Assembly: GCA_030847615.1 (NCBI GenBank)
Contig: JAUMIR010000005.1
Location: 166,064,596 to 166,128,595 of the forward strand
Source: Gambelia wislizenii
Taxonomy: Eukaryota > Chordata > Lepidosauria > Squamata > Crotaphytidae
Reading direction: 5' to 3'
DNA: 64,000 nt
The notes under the pieces were generated by a model that was not told where the DNA came from, made no database searches, and saw nothing but the letters and a program-made list of their open reading frames with translations. Of the stretch, positions 1 through 10,182 are shown one piece after another (within the stretch, counting starts at the first letter, position 1; every line of letters begins with the position of its first letter). A program made the position numbers and the translations under genes.

Positions 1-949
1 TGTAATAACACTTCTTTGGGTTGGTAGAATTCTTCACGATTCATTTATAAGTAGTATAGTAAAAAGAAATTTCTGACGCAAGTGCTGGCAAACTACATTC
101 AATGCATTACTGCTGTGATGATAGTTTGGGATAGCCTTAATAATTTTTCTTACTTTAAATTTCCTTGCTTTCATCATTTATTTATAATGATACCATTGCA
201 TTAGTTGGTGGACTCTCAAATTGGACTACCCATAATATTTATAGGTTTGTACAAGTGGTGACTAATGAGGCTTGCATTTCTCTATATATTATATACAAAT
301 TAGGACAGGCTCATCTTTGGCTGCAATATAATCAGTTAAACTCTTTCATAAATTCTAATGTTTGCAATAATGCTCTGAATTCAGATCTAACTGCTTCTGA
401 GCATCTAATCTGTGAACAAGAGAAGTAGAAAGGCCTGCCATCACATTATTAATTGTCAATTATATAAAGGAATGTGACGTGTTAGTTTCAGAAGTAGATG
501 GGAAAGAACAAACGGCCATCTTATTTCACCACAAGTCTGGAAGAAAATATTTTCACATGGTCTAGTTGATTCACCTTCTGTCAAAACGACAGAAAATAAT
601 TTTAAATGTTGTCTTATTCAATTGTCTCATATCTGAGAAACCTGTGAAAATAAATGTTTGTCAAGGACTAACAACAAAGCTGATTTCACACACCTTTGGT
701 GGTAAGGTTACCAATTAAATGTTTTTGAGAAAGGCTTGTATGTATAATAACTGCAGTGATGCATGTCTGTGTATCTTACAAGCCTCCAACTGTTCTTCTT
801 GGTTATGGATTCCTTCCATAAACAAATTTTTGTTTTTACAGTTTTAGTTGCTAGAAACTGGAAGAGCAGTGCTATCCCCACTCTGGAGGAATGGTTCTGC
901 TTTGGAAATGAGCAGAAATAACTATATTAACAGAACTATATGACTATAT
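1..949. other. No gene seen; AT-rich unassigned DNA
   Basis: I see no gene, RNA or recognisable repeat here. The only open frame of any length (165-428, plus strand) has no motif and an ordinary AT-rich composition, so it looks like chance. Confidence 0.6.
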
Positions 950-1485
950 TAAGCTGAACATGAGTCAGCAGTGTGATGCAGCAGCTAAAAAAGCCAATGC
1001 AATTCTAGGCTGCATTAATCGGAGTATAGTGTCTAGATCAAGGGAAGTAATGGTGCCACTCTGTTCTGCTTTGGTCAGACCTCAGCCAGAATGTGTCTAG
1101 TTCTGGGCACCACAATTCAGGAAGGATATTGAGAAGCTGGAATGTGTCCAGAGGAGGGTGACCAGGATGGTAGGAGGTCTGGAAGCCATGCCCTATGAGG
1201 GGCAGCTTAGGGAGCTGGGCATGTTTAGTCTGGAGTAGAGAAGGTTGAGAGGAGACGTGATACTCAGTAAAAGCTGTTTGGAAGTGGAATACACTGCCTT
1301 GTAGTGTGTTGGAGTCTCCTTCTTTGGAGGATTTTAAACAGAGGCTGGATGACCATCTGTCAGGAATTATTTTTTATTATTATTATTATCTTTGTTAAAA
1401 ATTATTTGATTGTGTATTCCTGCATGGCAGGGGGTTGGATTGGATAGCCCTTGAGGTATCTTCCAACTCTATGATTCTATGCACA
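950..1485 (+). mobile_element. CR1 LINE 3' fragment, internally deleted
   Basis: The text from about 960 translates in pieces to the end of a CR1 reverse transcriptase, including the phrases for many-copy 'LRWAPQ' type tails seen in CR1: 'AILGCI', 'FWAPQF-like', 'RRVTRM'. Near 1260 it jumps to the last part of the frame ('EVEYTAL', 'SSFGGF', 'RLDDHL'), so an internal piece is missing. A TTA-rich stretch is inserted at 1368-1390. The copy ends with 'ATGATTCTATG', the 8-bp-type tail typical of CR1. It is 5'-truncated, as most CR1 copies are, and cannot code for a working protein. Confidence 0.85.
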
Positions 1486-1998
1486 ACACCCATCTGTGTT
1501 TCTAATTTTAAGATGCCCATGCAATGGTACATTAGCTATTATAGTTCAGAGATATATAAAATTATGACATTTGTGCAAAAACTACTTATCACAAATGCAA
1601 AACATCTCTCAAGTTCAACAGAAAACATCTTAATGTGTCACAGGTGAGAGGATAGCTTTTCACTCTTATCCTCATATAAGTATGAAAATAAACATGGATT
1701 GACATTTGTGTTTAAATCCCATTCACACTAAAGAGCATCCTGGGAATTGCAGTAAGTTTCATACTCAGTCCATGTGGATTTCTTGAAGGCCTAAGCATCC
1801 ACAGAAAATGGGGTTCTAGTTGCTTTCATTGCGTGAGAGAAAAGCTTGAGTTGTCTGCCTTACCTCTAAGAAGCAATAGGAGTCAAAGTGCCTTTGCTCC
1901 TTTATTCAGAAATGACAGACAAGTATACAGCAACTTCTCACCTTGGTTCCCTGACTTTTTCCTCAGACTGATAAATACAGGATTTGGTATCCATGGTT
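1486..1998. other. Unassigned spacer between CR1 and the DIRS-like relic
   Basis: No gene seen. A short phrase near 1735 ('CATCCTGGGAATTGCAGT') resembles the body of the hAT-type miniature elements found at 58-59 kb, but termini are not visible. The part next to 1999 may be the 3' non-coding end of the DIRS-like relic. Confidence 0.4.
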
Positions 1999-2430
1999 TC
2001 ACTTGTCATCCTGAAAACAAGACAGAGCATCCACGATCTCGTTATCCATACCCAGCGCCAACGATACCCCAATCTCCACTGCCAGGGCCTGGAAGGACGA
2101 GAGTAAAGCACCATACTCCGGCTCTCTCACCGGCCCCATCATTAGAAAATCATCCAGATAATGCATGACAAATGGGGATCCCGCCCTGTGCTGAAGAGCC
2201 CATTCCATGAATGTGCTGAATGCCTCAAAGGCCGCACAGCTGATGGAGCAACCCATGGGCATGTCATAGTAGCACTTGTCCCTGAATTTGAAACCTAGCA
2301 GGCAATGGTCATCTGGGTGGACCGGAAGCAATCTGAATGTAGATTGTATGGCACACTTGGCCATGAGGGCCCTTGCCCACACATTTTTTTTGAGCTGTAC
2401 CACGTAATCTAATGATGTGTTTCTCACCAT
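1999..2430 (-). pseudogene. DIRS-type reverse transcriptase fragment
   Basis: This 143-residue open frame copies RNA into DNA in intact family members. Visible landmarks are 'FRLLPVHPDD' (residues about 32-41), 'MPMGCSISC' (58-65) and the catalytic 'YLDD' box (91-94). The first catalytic aspartate is expected in a 'DIQSAFR'-like motif, but here the text reads 'CAIQSTFR', so the aspartate is lost. After residue 115 the sequence joins abruptly to an RNase H-end motif ('IVDALSCFQ'), showing an internal deletion. No host role is suggested. Confidence 0.75.
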
Positions 2431-2452
2431 GCAGAGCTCCGGTGGGATAGCA

Positions 2453-3168
2453 TCATTGACTGACGACCCTTTGGGCTATGACAGATAGTGAATGAGGCGA
2501 TATTCTCCTGGGGTTTTCTTGGGCATCACCCCCAGTGGTAATATCTGCAGATTTTGTGTACCCGTTCAGCCAGTTGGCAAAGTTGCATTCCACCACTGCC
2601 AAGCTGGCCTTGTCATTCTCTTTTTTGTCCCCTTTGTGGACCCTTGCTTCCTCCGCCTGAGGAGGCACCAGCAAGATGTCCACATAATACCCTTGCAATA
2701 TCTTGGAGTGGACCTTTTGGTCCAAGTGGCCCCCAGGGGGGTCCTCCTTGGACTTTGCCTCCTGCAACTCCTCCCCCAGGGGGTTCTTACCTCCCTCTCT
2801 CTTCTCCAGCTCCCCTTTTTCCTTAGCCTTTCGCAGCCTGAGGGCCACTCTGGCAAGCCCGGCTTGAAAGTCCCCTTCTCCCAGTACCTGAATTTGTTGT
2901 ACTCCTCATCAAAAGACTCACCTGAGGAGGACCCGGAACTGGACCTTTCTATCAACGAGACCTCTGGCATTTTGACTAGGGCTCCACCCCCACCATGATC
3001 TGCTATGCCACCAGGATGATGAGTCTTGGGAATTCGAGCACCTAGATTCTCTCGAGTCATTCCTGTCTCTGGATCCAGACCACTGTGACCACCCACTGCC
3101 ACTTGCTGTGCCCAGGCTGGACAATGCGCTCGGCTCCCCCCATCGGCCATTGATGTTATGGTGGGTTG
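2453..3168 (-). pseudogene. DIRS gag-like protein, C-terminal part
   Basis: This is the second part of the element's first frame, downstream of the solo LTR. It has a serine- and acid-rich stretch ('SSSGSSSGESFDEEYN'), then, in another reading frame from about 2848, a charged Lys/Glu region and 'KILQGYYVDI' followed by 'NFANWLNGYT'. The phrase ILxGxYVDI...WL is a recurrent block in DIRS-group gag-like proteins. A frameshift near 2830-2850 separates the two parts. Structural or RNA-binding function is known only by analogy. Confidence 0.6.
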
Positions 3169-3789
3169 TGTCGAGAAGCCAACTTAAATAGCTGATAAGA
3201 TCGCCCGGCTCGGCAACAACTCAGTTGAAAAGCACAGTACCTGGTGTTGTCAGTAGCAGTCCTATAGGGTCAGAAGTACACACACACAGAGAGAGGGCAA
3301 AGAACGAAGAGGCAATCCAAGGTCAAAAGGATTCTGGCAGGTGGGTCAACGAAGGCAGTCCAAGGTCAAGATACCTGAAGTCTCAAGATAGCAAGGTTCC
3401 AAGAAGCAGGAGAGTCACAGGCAGAGGCTTCCTCCAGGAAACGCAGACTACTTGAAACAAGGAACTCAGCATCCCCCAGCTACTTATGTTGGCCCAGCTC
3501 CCACTCCCAGCTGCGGGGTGATTGATGAGCTTCTGTCTCTTAATCTCTGGGAACGATGAAGCCACGCCCTCTCTGCTCTCCTTTGGCTAAAGGTAGGTAC
3601 CTGCTCTTCTACCTCTTGCTCTTGCTCTACTATGTCTCCCAGGCTTGGACTCTGTGCTGGGGGAGGGTCAAATAGCTAGGCTGCTGAGCCCTGGGTTCTT
3701 CAGGGCTAGACTCAGACTCAGCCAGCTCTTCTGCTACTGGCTCAGCTTCCTCGCCTTCTGAGTCCTCAGAGTCCTGGCTGACCATGACA
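3169..3789 (-). mobile_element. Solo LTR of the gypsy element, inserted in the DIRS-like gag frame
   Basis: This 621-bp block is a diverged copy of the LTRs at 6130-6738 and 11022-11630. It begins TGTCG and ends TGACA (plus-strand view), close to the TGTCA/TGACA ends of the other two. No gypsy coding sequence lies beside it. The flanking 5-mers are GGTTG (3164-3168) and GGTAG (3790-3794), a target duplication with one difference. Removing the LTR and one 5-mer leaves the surrounding gag-like frame in register. It therefore arose by insertion followed by LTR-LTR recombination. Confidence 0.9.
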
Positions 3790-4061
3790 GGTAGGGCCTG
3801 GCTTCTGGCCTGCCCCTGGTTGATTTTGTCTACCTGCTGTGTGAGGACCAACAGGGCACCCATGACATCTGTCAGAGTGGGGGCTGGTGAGCCAAAAACC
3901 TCAATAGGGGTCCTGGGTTCCATCACTGGTGCAGGGATGGTGCTGGGCCCTGACTGCTGCACTAGTTGACCAGCCCCCGGCGCATCTGGTATGGGCTCGG
4001 TGTTGGACAGAGCCTGTGTGTCCAAGATCGGCTGCTTCCACGTGGCTTTCTTTGGCACCAT
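3790..4061 (-). pseudogene. DIRS gag-like protein, N-terminal part
   Basis: The open frame starts at an ATG at 4061 and reads toward the solo LTR. It contains 'LTDVMGALLVLTQQVDKI', a short heptad-like leucine/valine stretch that could form a coiled coil. It meets the LTR in the middle of a codon; the same frame resumes at 3168 once the insertion is discounted. The beginning of the family protein is not clear, so the start is tentative. Confidence 0.5.
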
Positions 4062-5345
4062 GCCCGCTATCCCCCTTGCCCACCACCCCTATGGAGGGGA
4101 TACACAGGCCCCTTCCTGGAGTGGGCCAGTTCCCACTAGCCAGGAGTCCTGGTTCTGGATGGCAATGTGTATGTTGCTTTGTTTGTTTCTTTGGTTTTTT
4201 AGTACTGTCCGTCGACTCATGGCCCGAACCCTGCAGAGTGAAAGGATTTGTGGAAGGGGGTACAGAGAAGGGGGAGGTCACATCCACCTACCCCTCTCGT
4301 CATGACCCCTCAGCCCCCACCCCCTGTCTGCTGAGGCAGGCTGTGGGCCGGCCACAGGAGGGAGTGGGAAAAAAGGGGGTTGCCCCTGCCTCCAAGCCCT
4401 GCTGCCTGGCTGCCTCCTCAGGCTGCACACCCCAACTGGGTGATGCGGCTCCCTTCTGCCCTGCTCCTGCAGCCGCTGGCTGCCACCTCAGCCTCCTCAT
4501 AGCTGTGAGGGCCCACAACTGGCCCAGCAGGAAGTCCGCTGCCATGTGGGTCACCCTGTCTCCTCCCACCCACCAGCCACCATGGCCTCCCTGCCACCTC
4601 TGGGGTAAGGAGCCGGCCACTGGCACCACAGAGGCCCACTCATTCCCCCTGGGAGCTGACCCCTTCCATGGCCATAAGCTGCTGCTGTGGCCCAACCACT
4701 GTTGCCGTGGCCCGTAGCCCTTTTGTTGTCCCTGTAGTCCATGGCCCTTCCACTGCTGCCACTGCCCACCACCTGTCCACCGCTGTTGTGGCCGGTCAGC
4801 TACTGCCACGGCCCATCAGTTGCTGCCACTGCCCATGGCTCATTCGCCACCATCGCAGCCCTTTCACCACCACCGTGGTCTCAAACAGTGCAGGGGGGAG
4901 ACGCTGTGTGAAGATGGCGGGTGGTCATGCACCAGACCACCACCGCCGCCACCCCACTGAGACTGAGAGCGGTGGGGGGAAGACCTAAGAATCCCCCCAC
5001 ACCTCATCCCGCTAGCCTCCATCCCTCTCGGCTGTCCTCTCTTCGGTTCTGCTTAGAGCTAATTGCAGAGGGGCTACGACACACTCATAGTGTGACCGGA
5101 TGGTCCTCCTTCCTGTCCTGGCAGCCAATCAGGGCCAGGCAGACCCCCCCAATTGGCTCCTGCTCACCCCTCCTTTCCCCTTCCTGCTGCAATGCTGGCT
5201 GGGAAGAAGACGGGGTGAAGATGGTGGCCCCCTTGCGGCCTGCCCCGTGGCAGGGAGGCACTCAGGGAGGTCCACCCTGGCTGCTGCTGGCCAGGCTGCA
5301 AAAAGGCCTGCCAGCAAGCGGCATGCCACCTTATTTACATTATAC
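4062..5345. other. GC-rich unassigned block
   Basis: The stretch is rich in CCA/CCTG words and clearly higher in GC than its surroundings. Long open frames occur on both strands here, but that is what low-complexity GC-rich DNA gives by chance; none carries a motif I recognise. It may include the 5' non-coding end of the DIRS-like relic. The hAT end at 5346 is inserted at its right edge. Confidence 0.45.
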
Positions 5346-5648
5346 CAGTGGTTCCCAAACTTAATTGGCCTACCACCCCCTTTCTAGAAAAAATATTACT
5401 CAGTGCCCCCTGGAAATTAATTTTTTAAATTTTTTAATAGCAATTAAACAGTAGGATATATGTATTAATGTTTCTACCTTTTTCGTAAAATACAGTAAAG
5501 AAAGGTGTAAATTAGAAACATTGAAGTTTGAAATTATGAAACTATTTATTGAACTCAGACTAGAAAGGGAATACAAAAAAAGTTAAAACATTTGAAATCA
5601 TCTTAATGAGAAGGTTGAATCTGGAATGCTCCTACCAATTTAGTAATC

Positions 5649-6129
5649 TTAAAAATCGGCTGTATTTTTGTCAGCAGTAATCTTAAATCTCTGCGATTGA
5701 CTATTTGCAATCGGTTTCTTTCTTGTGATTTGTTTTTTTTTTTTTGTTAATAAATTGGTTACCGCACTGAATTCATGTTCCATTAATATTGATGAAGGAA
5801 ATGCAATTAAGAACTGTTGAATTACAGCCCATATTTCAGGATAAGCCGTAGGGATCTCCTTTTGCAGCCAGAATTGTTGGTAGCCACTTTTGAATTTAAA
5901 TTTCAATTCATCATTTGTAGTTACTTCCATCAGTTCTTCTTGTAACTGTGGAGATTCTTCTGTGTTTGCACTTGAAAAATGATTCAAAATCATGTATGTC
6001 CATTTTCAAAATATCATCAAATCATTGATTAAAATCTGAATGGAGAGCATTCAAGTGCTCACAATAAGAAATTATGTCTTCATTTTTTTTTTCCTCCTGA
6101 TAAATTTGGGAACTGGCTGAATTCCCCTC
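5649..6129 (-). pseudogene. hAT transposase, C-terminal (dimerisation) part
   Basis: Continuing the frame interrupted at 11631, the minus strand reads 'FSQFPNLSG', an acidic stretch and 'YCEHLNALHSDFNQ', then a stop and a frameshift, then a 114-residue open frame to 5649. That frame includes 'GYQQFWLQKEIPTAYPEIW' and 'IAFPSSILMEHEFSAVTNLL', the block that corresponds to the hAT C-terminal dimerisation region with the W-proximal and FSxVxNLLTKK motifs. Transposition would need the intact protein, and this copy is dead. Confidence 0.8.
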
Positions 6130-6738
6130 TGTCAGGAAGCCAAATCAAATAGCTGATAAGACAGCCCAGCTCGGCAACAACTCAGTTGAAAAGCACACTA
6201 CCTGGTGTTGTCAGTAGCAGTCCTATAGGGTCAGAAGTCCAGAGAGAGAGAGAGCGGAAAACGAAGAGGCAGTCCGAGGTAAAAAGGATTCTGGCAGGTG
6301 GGTCAATGAAGACAGTCCAAGGTCAAGATATCCGAAGTTTCAAGATAGCAAGGTTCCAAAAGCCAGGAGAGTCAAAGGCAGAGGCTTCCTCCAGGAAACG
6401 CAGACAGCCTGAGGCAAGGAATTCAGCATCCCCCAGCTGCTTATGTTGGCCCAGCTCCCACTTACAGCTGCTGGGTGAGTGATGAGCATCTCTCTCTTAA
6501 TCTTCGGGAATGACGAAGCCATGCCCTCTCTGCTCTTCTTTGGTTAAAGGTAGGTACCTGCTCTTCTACCTCTTGCTCTTGCTCCACTATGTCTCCCAGG
6601 CTTGGACCATGTGCTGGGGGAGGACTAGGCTGCTGAGCCCTGCGTTCTTCAGGGCTAGACTCAGACTCAGCCAGCTCTTCTGCAACTGGCTCAGCCTCCT
6701 CGCCTTCTGAGTCCTCAGAGTCCTGGCTGACCATGACA
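6130..6738 (-). repeat. 3' LTR of the gypsy element
   Basis: 609 bp, bounded by TGTCA and TGACA in plus-strand view. It aligns without gaps to 11022-11630. The frame containing the chromodomain runs straight on into this LTR on the minus strand. Confidence 0.93.
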
Positions 6739-7106
6739 TCATTGCCCCCCATTAGCCTCCCCCGCACCCAAAAGAGGACAAGGCCGGTCCGGGAAGCGGC
6801 GGTGAAATGCCCGAACCAGGCGGGGAGCATGTACATTGGAGGCATCTTCCGAGGAGCGGTCCTCTGGCCTGTAGCCAACCAGTCGACCAAATACTGAAGG
6901 TGGCCCCGACGGTGACAAGAGTCCAAGATCTGGGCCACCTCAAATTCCTGTTCACCATCCACCAAAACCGGATTGGGTGGAGTTGCGGGACCAACGTCGG
7001 GACAAACCCCCAAAGCCAGAAGCAGTAGGGAACGATGGAAGACTGGGTGGATCCACCAAATCCACGGAAGCTGGAGCCAAAAAGCCACGGGATTCACCTT
7101 GGCCAC
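6739..7106 (-). pseudogene. Integrase C-terminus with chromodomain (gypsy)
   Basis: The open frame (6462-7106) contains 'NPVAFWLQLP' and 'HPVFHRSLL', matching the GPY/F region of the integrase C-terminus ('HPVFHVSLL' in relatives). It is followed by a chromodomain-like segment: 'EFEVAQILDSCHRRGHLQYLVDW' is the first beta strands and 'MYMLPAWFGHFTA' the terminal helix. Chromodomains on chromovirus integrases steer integration by binding modified histone H3. The aromatic cage position usually written YLVxW is kept; the 'SWEP' motif is degenerate ('TAPRKMPP'). Confidence 0.8.
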
Positions 7107-7786
7107 AATCTTGTTAGGCCCTGCAAATCAAGCATCCAACTTCTGACACGGCTGATGGAGAGGGAGATGGCGTGTGGACAGCCAGACCGACGTCGATCTG
7201 CGCCCCGCTTAGACGCCACCTTGCCCACCTTGAGCTGTTGCTGTAGCAAGGCCTGGGCAGCCTGGAGTTCCTGGGGCCACTGGTCTGCCACAGGGACCGC
7301 CGAGCCCAGGGCCACAGCTGGAAATCCCTGTGGATGGTAGCCACCGGTGGCAAAGAAGGGCATCTGCTTGGTTGAGGAATGCACGGAGTTGTTGTAGGCA
7401 AACTTGGCCAATGGGAGCAGGTCGACCCAGTTCTCCTGGTGGTAACTGGAGTAACAGCGGAGGTACTGCTCCAGTGTCCCATTCGTGCGTTCTGACTGGC
7501 CATCGGACTCAGGATGGTGCGCTGAGGACAGGTGAGGCGCGATGTCCAGGAGCCACAACAAACTAGTCCAGAACCGGGCCATAAACTGGCCTCCCCGATC
7601 AGAGACTACACCCTCAGGAAGGCCATGGAGCTGGAAGATGTGCTGTACAAACACCTGGGCCGTCTCCTTTGCCGTGGGGAGGCCAGTGCAAGGCACAAAG
7701 TGAGCCATCTTGGAGAACAGGTCCACCACCACCCAGATGGTGGTACAGCCCACAGAAGGGGGAAGGTCCTTGATAAAGTCCATCAA
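7094..7786 (-). pseudogene. Integrase catalytic core (gypsy)
   Basis: This 230-residue frame is the DDE strand-transfer core that joins element DNA to the host chromosome. The catalytic triad is visible: D22 in 'VVVDLFSKMAHF', D63 in 'VVSDRGGQF' and E99 in 'GQSERTNGTLEQ', giving the D-X35-E spacing of retroviral-type integrases. The frame ends by running out of the conserved fold after about residue 200 and overlaps the next fragment (6739-7106) in another frame, so there is a frameshift near 7100. The upstream zinc-binding part overlaps at 7783-7786. Confidence 0.88.
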
Positions 7787-8112
7787 GACGAGTTTCCAGG
7801 CCCCGAAGGTGTCGGCAGAGGCAGCAGTAGGCCCGCAGGTCGCCCCAGATGATCCTTAGCACGGCGACACACAGGGCAAGTGTCCACATACTTGGCCACC
7901 TCCACACGAACCCGAGGCCACCAAAACTCCCGGGTGATTAGGTGCAGGGTCTTGCAAAATACAAAGTGCCCCACCGGTTTAGCATCATGGCACAACCGCA
8001 GGACCGCCTCGTTACATGGGCCTGCTGGTACATTAAGGCGGCCCCAGTGGTAGATCAGGCCATCTCGGAACTCAAAAGGAGAGGCATTCCCCTCTGCTGA
8101 ATGCTGGGTCAC
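7783..8112 (-). pseudogene. Integrase N-terminal zinc-binding domain (gypsy)
   Basis: The frame holds 'FRDGLIYHWGRLNVP', then an HHCC-type motif: 'LCHDAKPVGHF' followed about 30 residues on by 'CPVCRRAKD'. The histidines and both cysteines are present. The last residues ('RPAGLLLPLPTPS') match the usual linker 'PxGLLQPLPxP' into the catalytic core, after which the frame is lost and the core continues in another frame. Confidence 0.82.
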
Positions 8113-8325
8113 GAACAGGTCTCAGCTCTGGAGGTCACAAATCTGGTCCAGCAATGTAGCCTCCCTTGGAGCGGCAGCAAAATTCTCTGGGTGCAGAATG
8201 GTGGTCCAAAGTTCCACCTCTGGTTCCATCGTGTACTCTGGCTTCCGGGAGAGAGCATTGGCCTGCCGATCCTGGGCCTGAGGAACGTACTGGAGCTGGA
8301 AATTGAAGCGGCCATAAAACAGGGA

Positions 8326-8612
8326 CTACCGCTTCTGCCTCTGGGACAACTTCCGGGCTGTCTGGAGATGCTCCAAATTCCTGTAGTCGGTGTGGACCCA
8401 GATGGGATGAGCTGCCCCCTCCAACAGATGCCTCCATGTGTCAAAAGCAGCCTTAATTGCCAACAGCTCTTTCTCCCAAATGGTGTAGTTGCGTACAGGA
8501 GGAGACAGCTGACAGGAATAAAAGGCGCAAGGCAACAGGCAACCCTTGGCCCCCATGGGCTGAAGCTGCACAGCCCCAATTGCCACGTCCGAGGTGTCTG
8601 CCTCCACCACAA
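8326..8612 (-). pseudogene. RNase H domain (gypsy)
   Basis: The open frame begins with 'VEADTSDVAIGAV', the first catalytic aspartate block, followed by 'NYTIWEKELLAIKAAFDTW' with the catalytic glutamate and 'IWVHTDYRNLEHL' with the second aspartate. This activity degrades the RNA of RNA-DNA hybrids during reverse transcription. It continues directly from the RT frame after a break near 8620. The tether between RNase H and integrase (8112-8326) is present but not in one open frame. Confidence 0.85.
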
Positions 8613-8626
8613 AAGGTGTCCGTGGA

Positions 8627-9211
8627 TCAGGGTGCTGCAGGATTGGGGGCCAACGTGAACTTCTCCTTTAGGACTTCAAATGACTTCTGGGCCGCAGGTG
8701 TCCACTGAAAGTGGGTCTTCCCCCATAGCAGTTGGCAAAGAGGGCTCGCTAGGGCTTCATAATCCACAATGAATTTCCTGTAGAAGTTGGCAAACTCCAG
8801 GAACCGCTGGACATCCTTCCGGCAGCAAGGAGTTTGCCATGATAACACTGCCTCCACCTTGGAGTTGTCCATGGCCACCCCCTGAGCAGAGACTCGGTAG
8901 CCCAGGAAGTCCACCTCCTGGAGGTTGAAGGTACACTTTTCCAACTTGGCGTAGAGGCGGTGTTTCCGAAGACGCTGAAGGATGTCCCAAACCTGGGCGT
9001 CATGGGGAGCCTGGCTGGGAGAATAAATCAAAAAGTCATCCAGGTAGATGATCACAAAGTGATCTAGATAGTCCCGGAAGACATCATTGACAAAATGTTG
9101 GAAGACGGCTGGGGCATTACAGAGGCCAAATGGCATGACAGTGTACTCATAATGTCCATACCTGATCTGGAAGGCTGTCTTCCACTCGTCCCCAGCCCTG
9201 ATCCTCACCAA
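8627..9211 (-). pseudogene. Reverse transcriptase, palm and thumb (gypsy)
   Basis: The 194-residue frame contains 'YTVMPFGLCNAPAVFQ' (residues 23-38) and the catalytic 'YLDD' box at residues 56-59, followed by 'HRLYAKLEKC', 'VDFLGY' and 'VQRFLEFANFYRKFI', the standard Ty3/gypsy RT order. The first catalytic aspartate lies in the neighbouring frame (9205-9495), so a frameshift near 9210 splits the enzyme between motif A and the rest. Confidence 0.9.
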
Positions 9212-9495
9212 GTTGTAGGCCCCTTGAGGTCCAACTTAGTGAAGACCTTGGCATGGCGGAGCCACTCCAATAGTTCCGGGATCAGTAGCAAGGGGTACCG
9301 GTTCCTGATGGTGATCCGGTTAAGGGCGCAGTAGTCATTGCAGAGACATAACTCCCCATACTTTTCCCACACAAACAACACAGGGGTGACTGCCAGAGAC
9401 TTTGAAGGGCGGATAAACCCCTTCTTGAGGTTCTTCTCCAAAAAATCCCTCAGAGCTGCCAGCTCAGTCTCTGAGAGGGAGTAGAGGCATCCCAC
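9205..9495 (-). pseudogene. Reverse transcriptase, N-terminal fingers (gypsy)
   Basis: The frame includes 'LYSLSETELAALRDFLEKNL', 'GFIRPSKS' and 'NDYCALNRITIRNRYPLLLIPEL', all standard gypsy RT landmarks, and ends with 'FTKLDLKG' holding the first catalytic aspartate. The frame is lost immediately after motif A at about 9211. The conserved 'VDYRxLN' is altered to 'NDYCALN'. Confidence 0.87.
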
Positions 9496-9666
9496 TGGGA
9501 TCAGGGTCCCAGGTATTAAGTCAATCGCACAGTCATAAGGTCGGTGAAGCAGGAGCCAATCTGCCTCGTTCTTGTCGAAGACATCGGTGAAATCCCGGTA
9601 TTACTCGGGCAGCGTCACCGAGCACTCCTTGGCATCTGTTGCCATGGCCGCTTCGATCCGCTCCGG

Positions 9667-10182
9667 TCAACAGTGCTCCTGGCAAAACTCGGAGGCAAAC
9701 AGAACCTCCCGCCTGGCCCACGAGATGTGCAGATCATGCTTGGAGAGCCAGGGCATCCCTAGGACCAAAGGGAAGTGAGGCACCTCAGCCAGAAGGAACT
9801 GGATCTTCTTGACGTGGCCCTGGATCTCCAAGTGGCCCTGGATCTCCAATAGGGTCTGCTGAGTTACAGGACTGGACTGCAGGAGCCGCCCATCGATAGT
9901 CTCTACGGGTCTAGGCTCTGCTAGGGCCTCCAGCGGTATCTGATGACTGGTGGTAAATCCTAAGTTCATGAAGTTGTTGGAGGCTCCCAAATCTATCATG
10001 GCTCCCAGGGGAACAAGCTCCATGGAAGGCAGTGTAAGGTTAGCTGCCACCAACAACGGGTCTTTGCTGCAAGTCATGCTGGGGGTAGCAGGTTCCGATG
10101 AGGCTCCCAAGCAGTGAACCTGCTCTACACCTGGGACTGCCTGTTTCCTGGCAGTAGTGCTCGGTGTCCCTTGGCCGGGCAA
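9667..10182 (-). pseudogene. Aspartic protease region (gypsy)
   Basis: Retroelement proteases cut the gag-pol polyprotein and work as dimers with a D-S/T-G-A active site. Here the motif reads 'MIDLGASNNF' (D64), so the serine after the catalytic aspartate has become leucine. Downstream 'FPLVLGMPWLSKHDLHISW' matches the conserved 'LGMPWLxxHxPxIDW' block, which leads into RT. A short in-frame tandem duplication ('HLEIQG' repeated as 'HVKK...') is visible around 9820-9850, where the phrase 'TGGATCTCCAA' occurs twice 24 bp apart. Confidence 0.82.

Larger units (their letters stand above)
1999..4061 (-). mobile_element. DIRS-like tyrosine-recombinase retrotransposon relic
   Basis: On the minus strand the order is a gag-like frame (4061 down to 2453) followed by a reverse transcriptase piece (2430-1999). 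The RT motif 'MPMGCSISC' followed by 'HYLDDFL' is characteristic of the DIRS group rather than gypsy or LINE RT. After the YLDD block the frame jumps to 'NEIVDALSCFQ', which in DIRS elements lies at the end of RNase H, so most of RNase H and all of the recombinase are deleted. A solo gypsy LTR interrupts the gag-like part. Terminal repeats could not be identified. This copy belongs to a different DIRS subfamily from the one at 44-51 kb, whose RT has the 'FRVLPF' and 'APRVFTK' motifs instead. Confidence 0.75.

Noticed and set aside
4300..5387. Several overlapping long open frames on both strands
   Set aside because: Simultaneous long frames on both strands are expected in GC-rich low-complexity sequence; none has a domain I recognise.
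7330..9334. Plus-strand open frames across the gypsy pol region
   Set aside because: They are complements of the minus-strand pol frames and have no independent motif.
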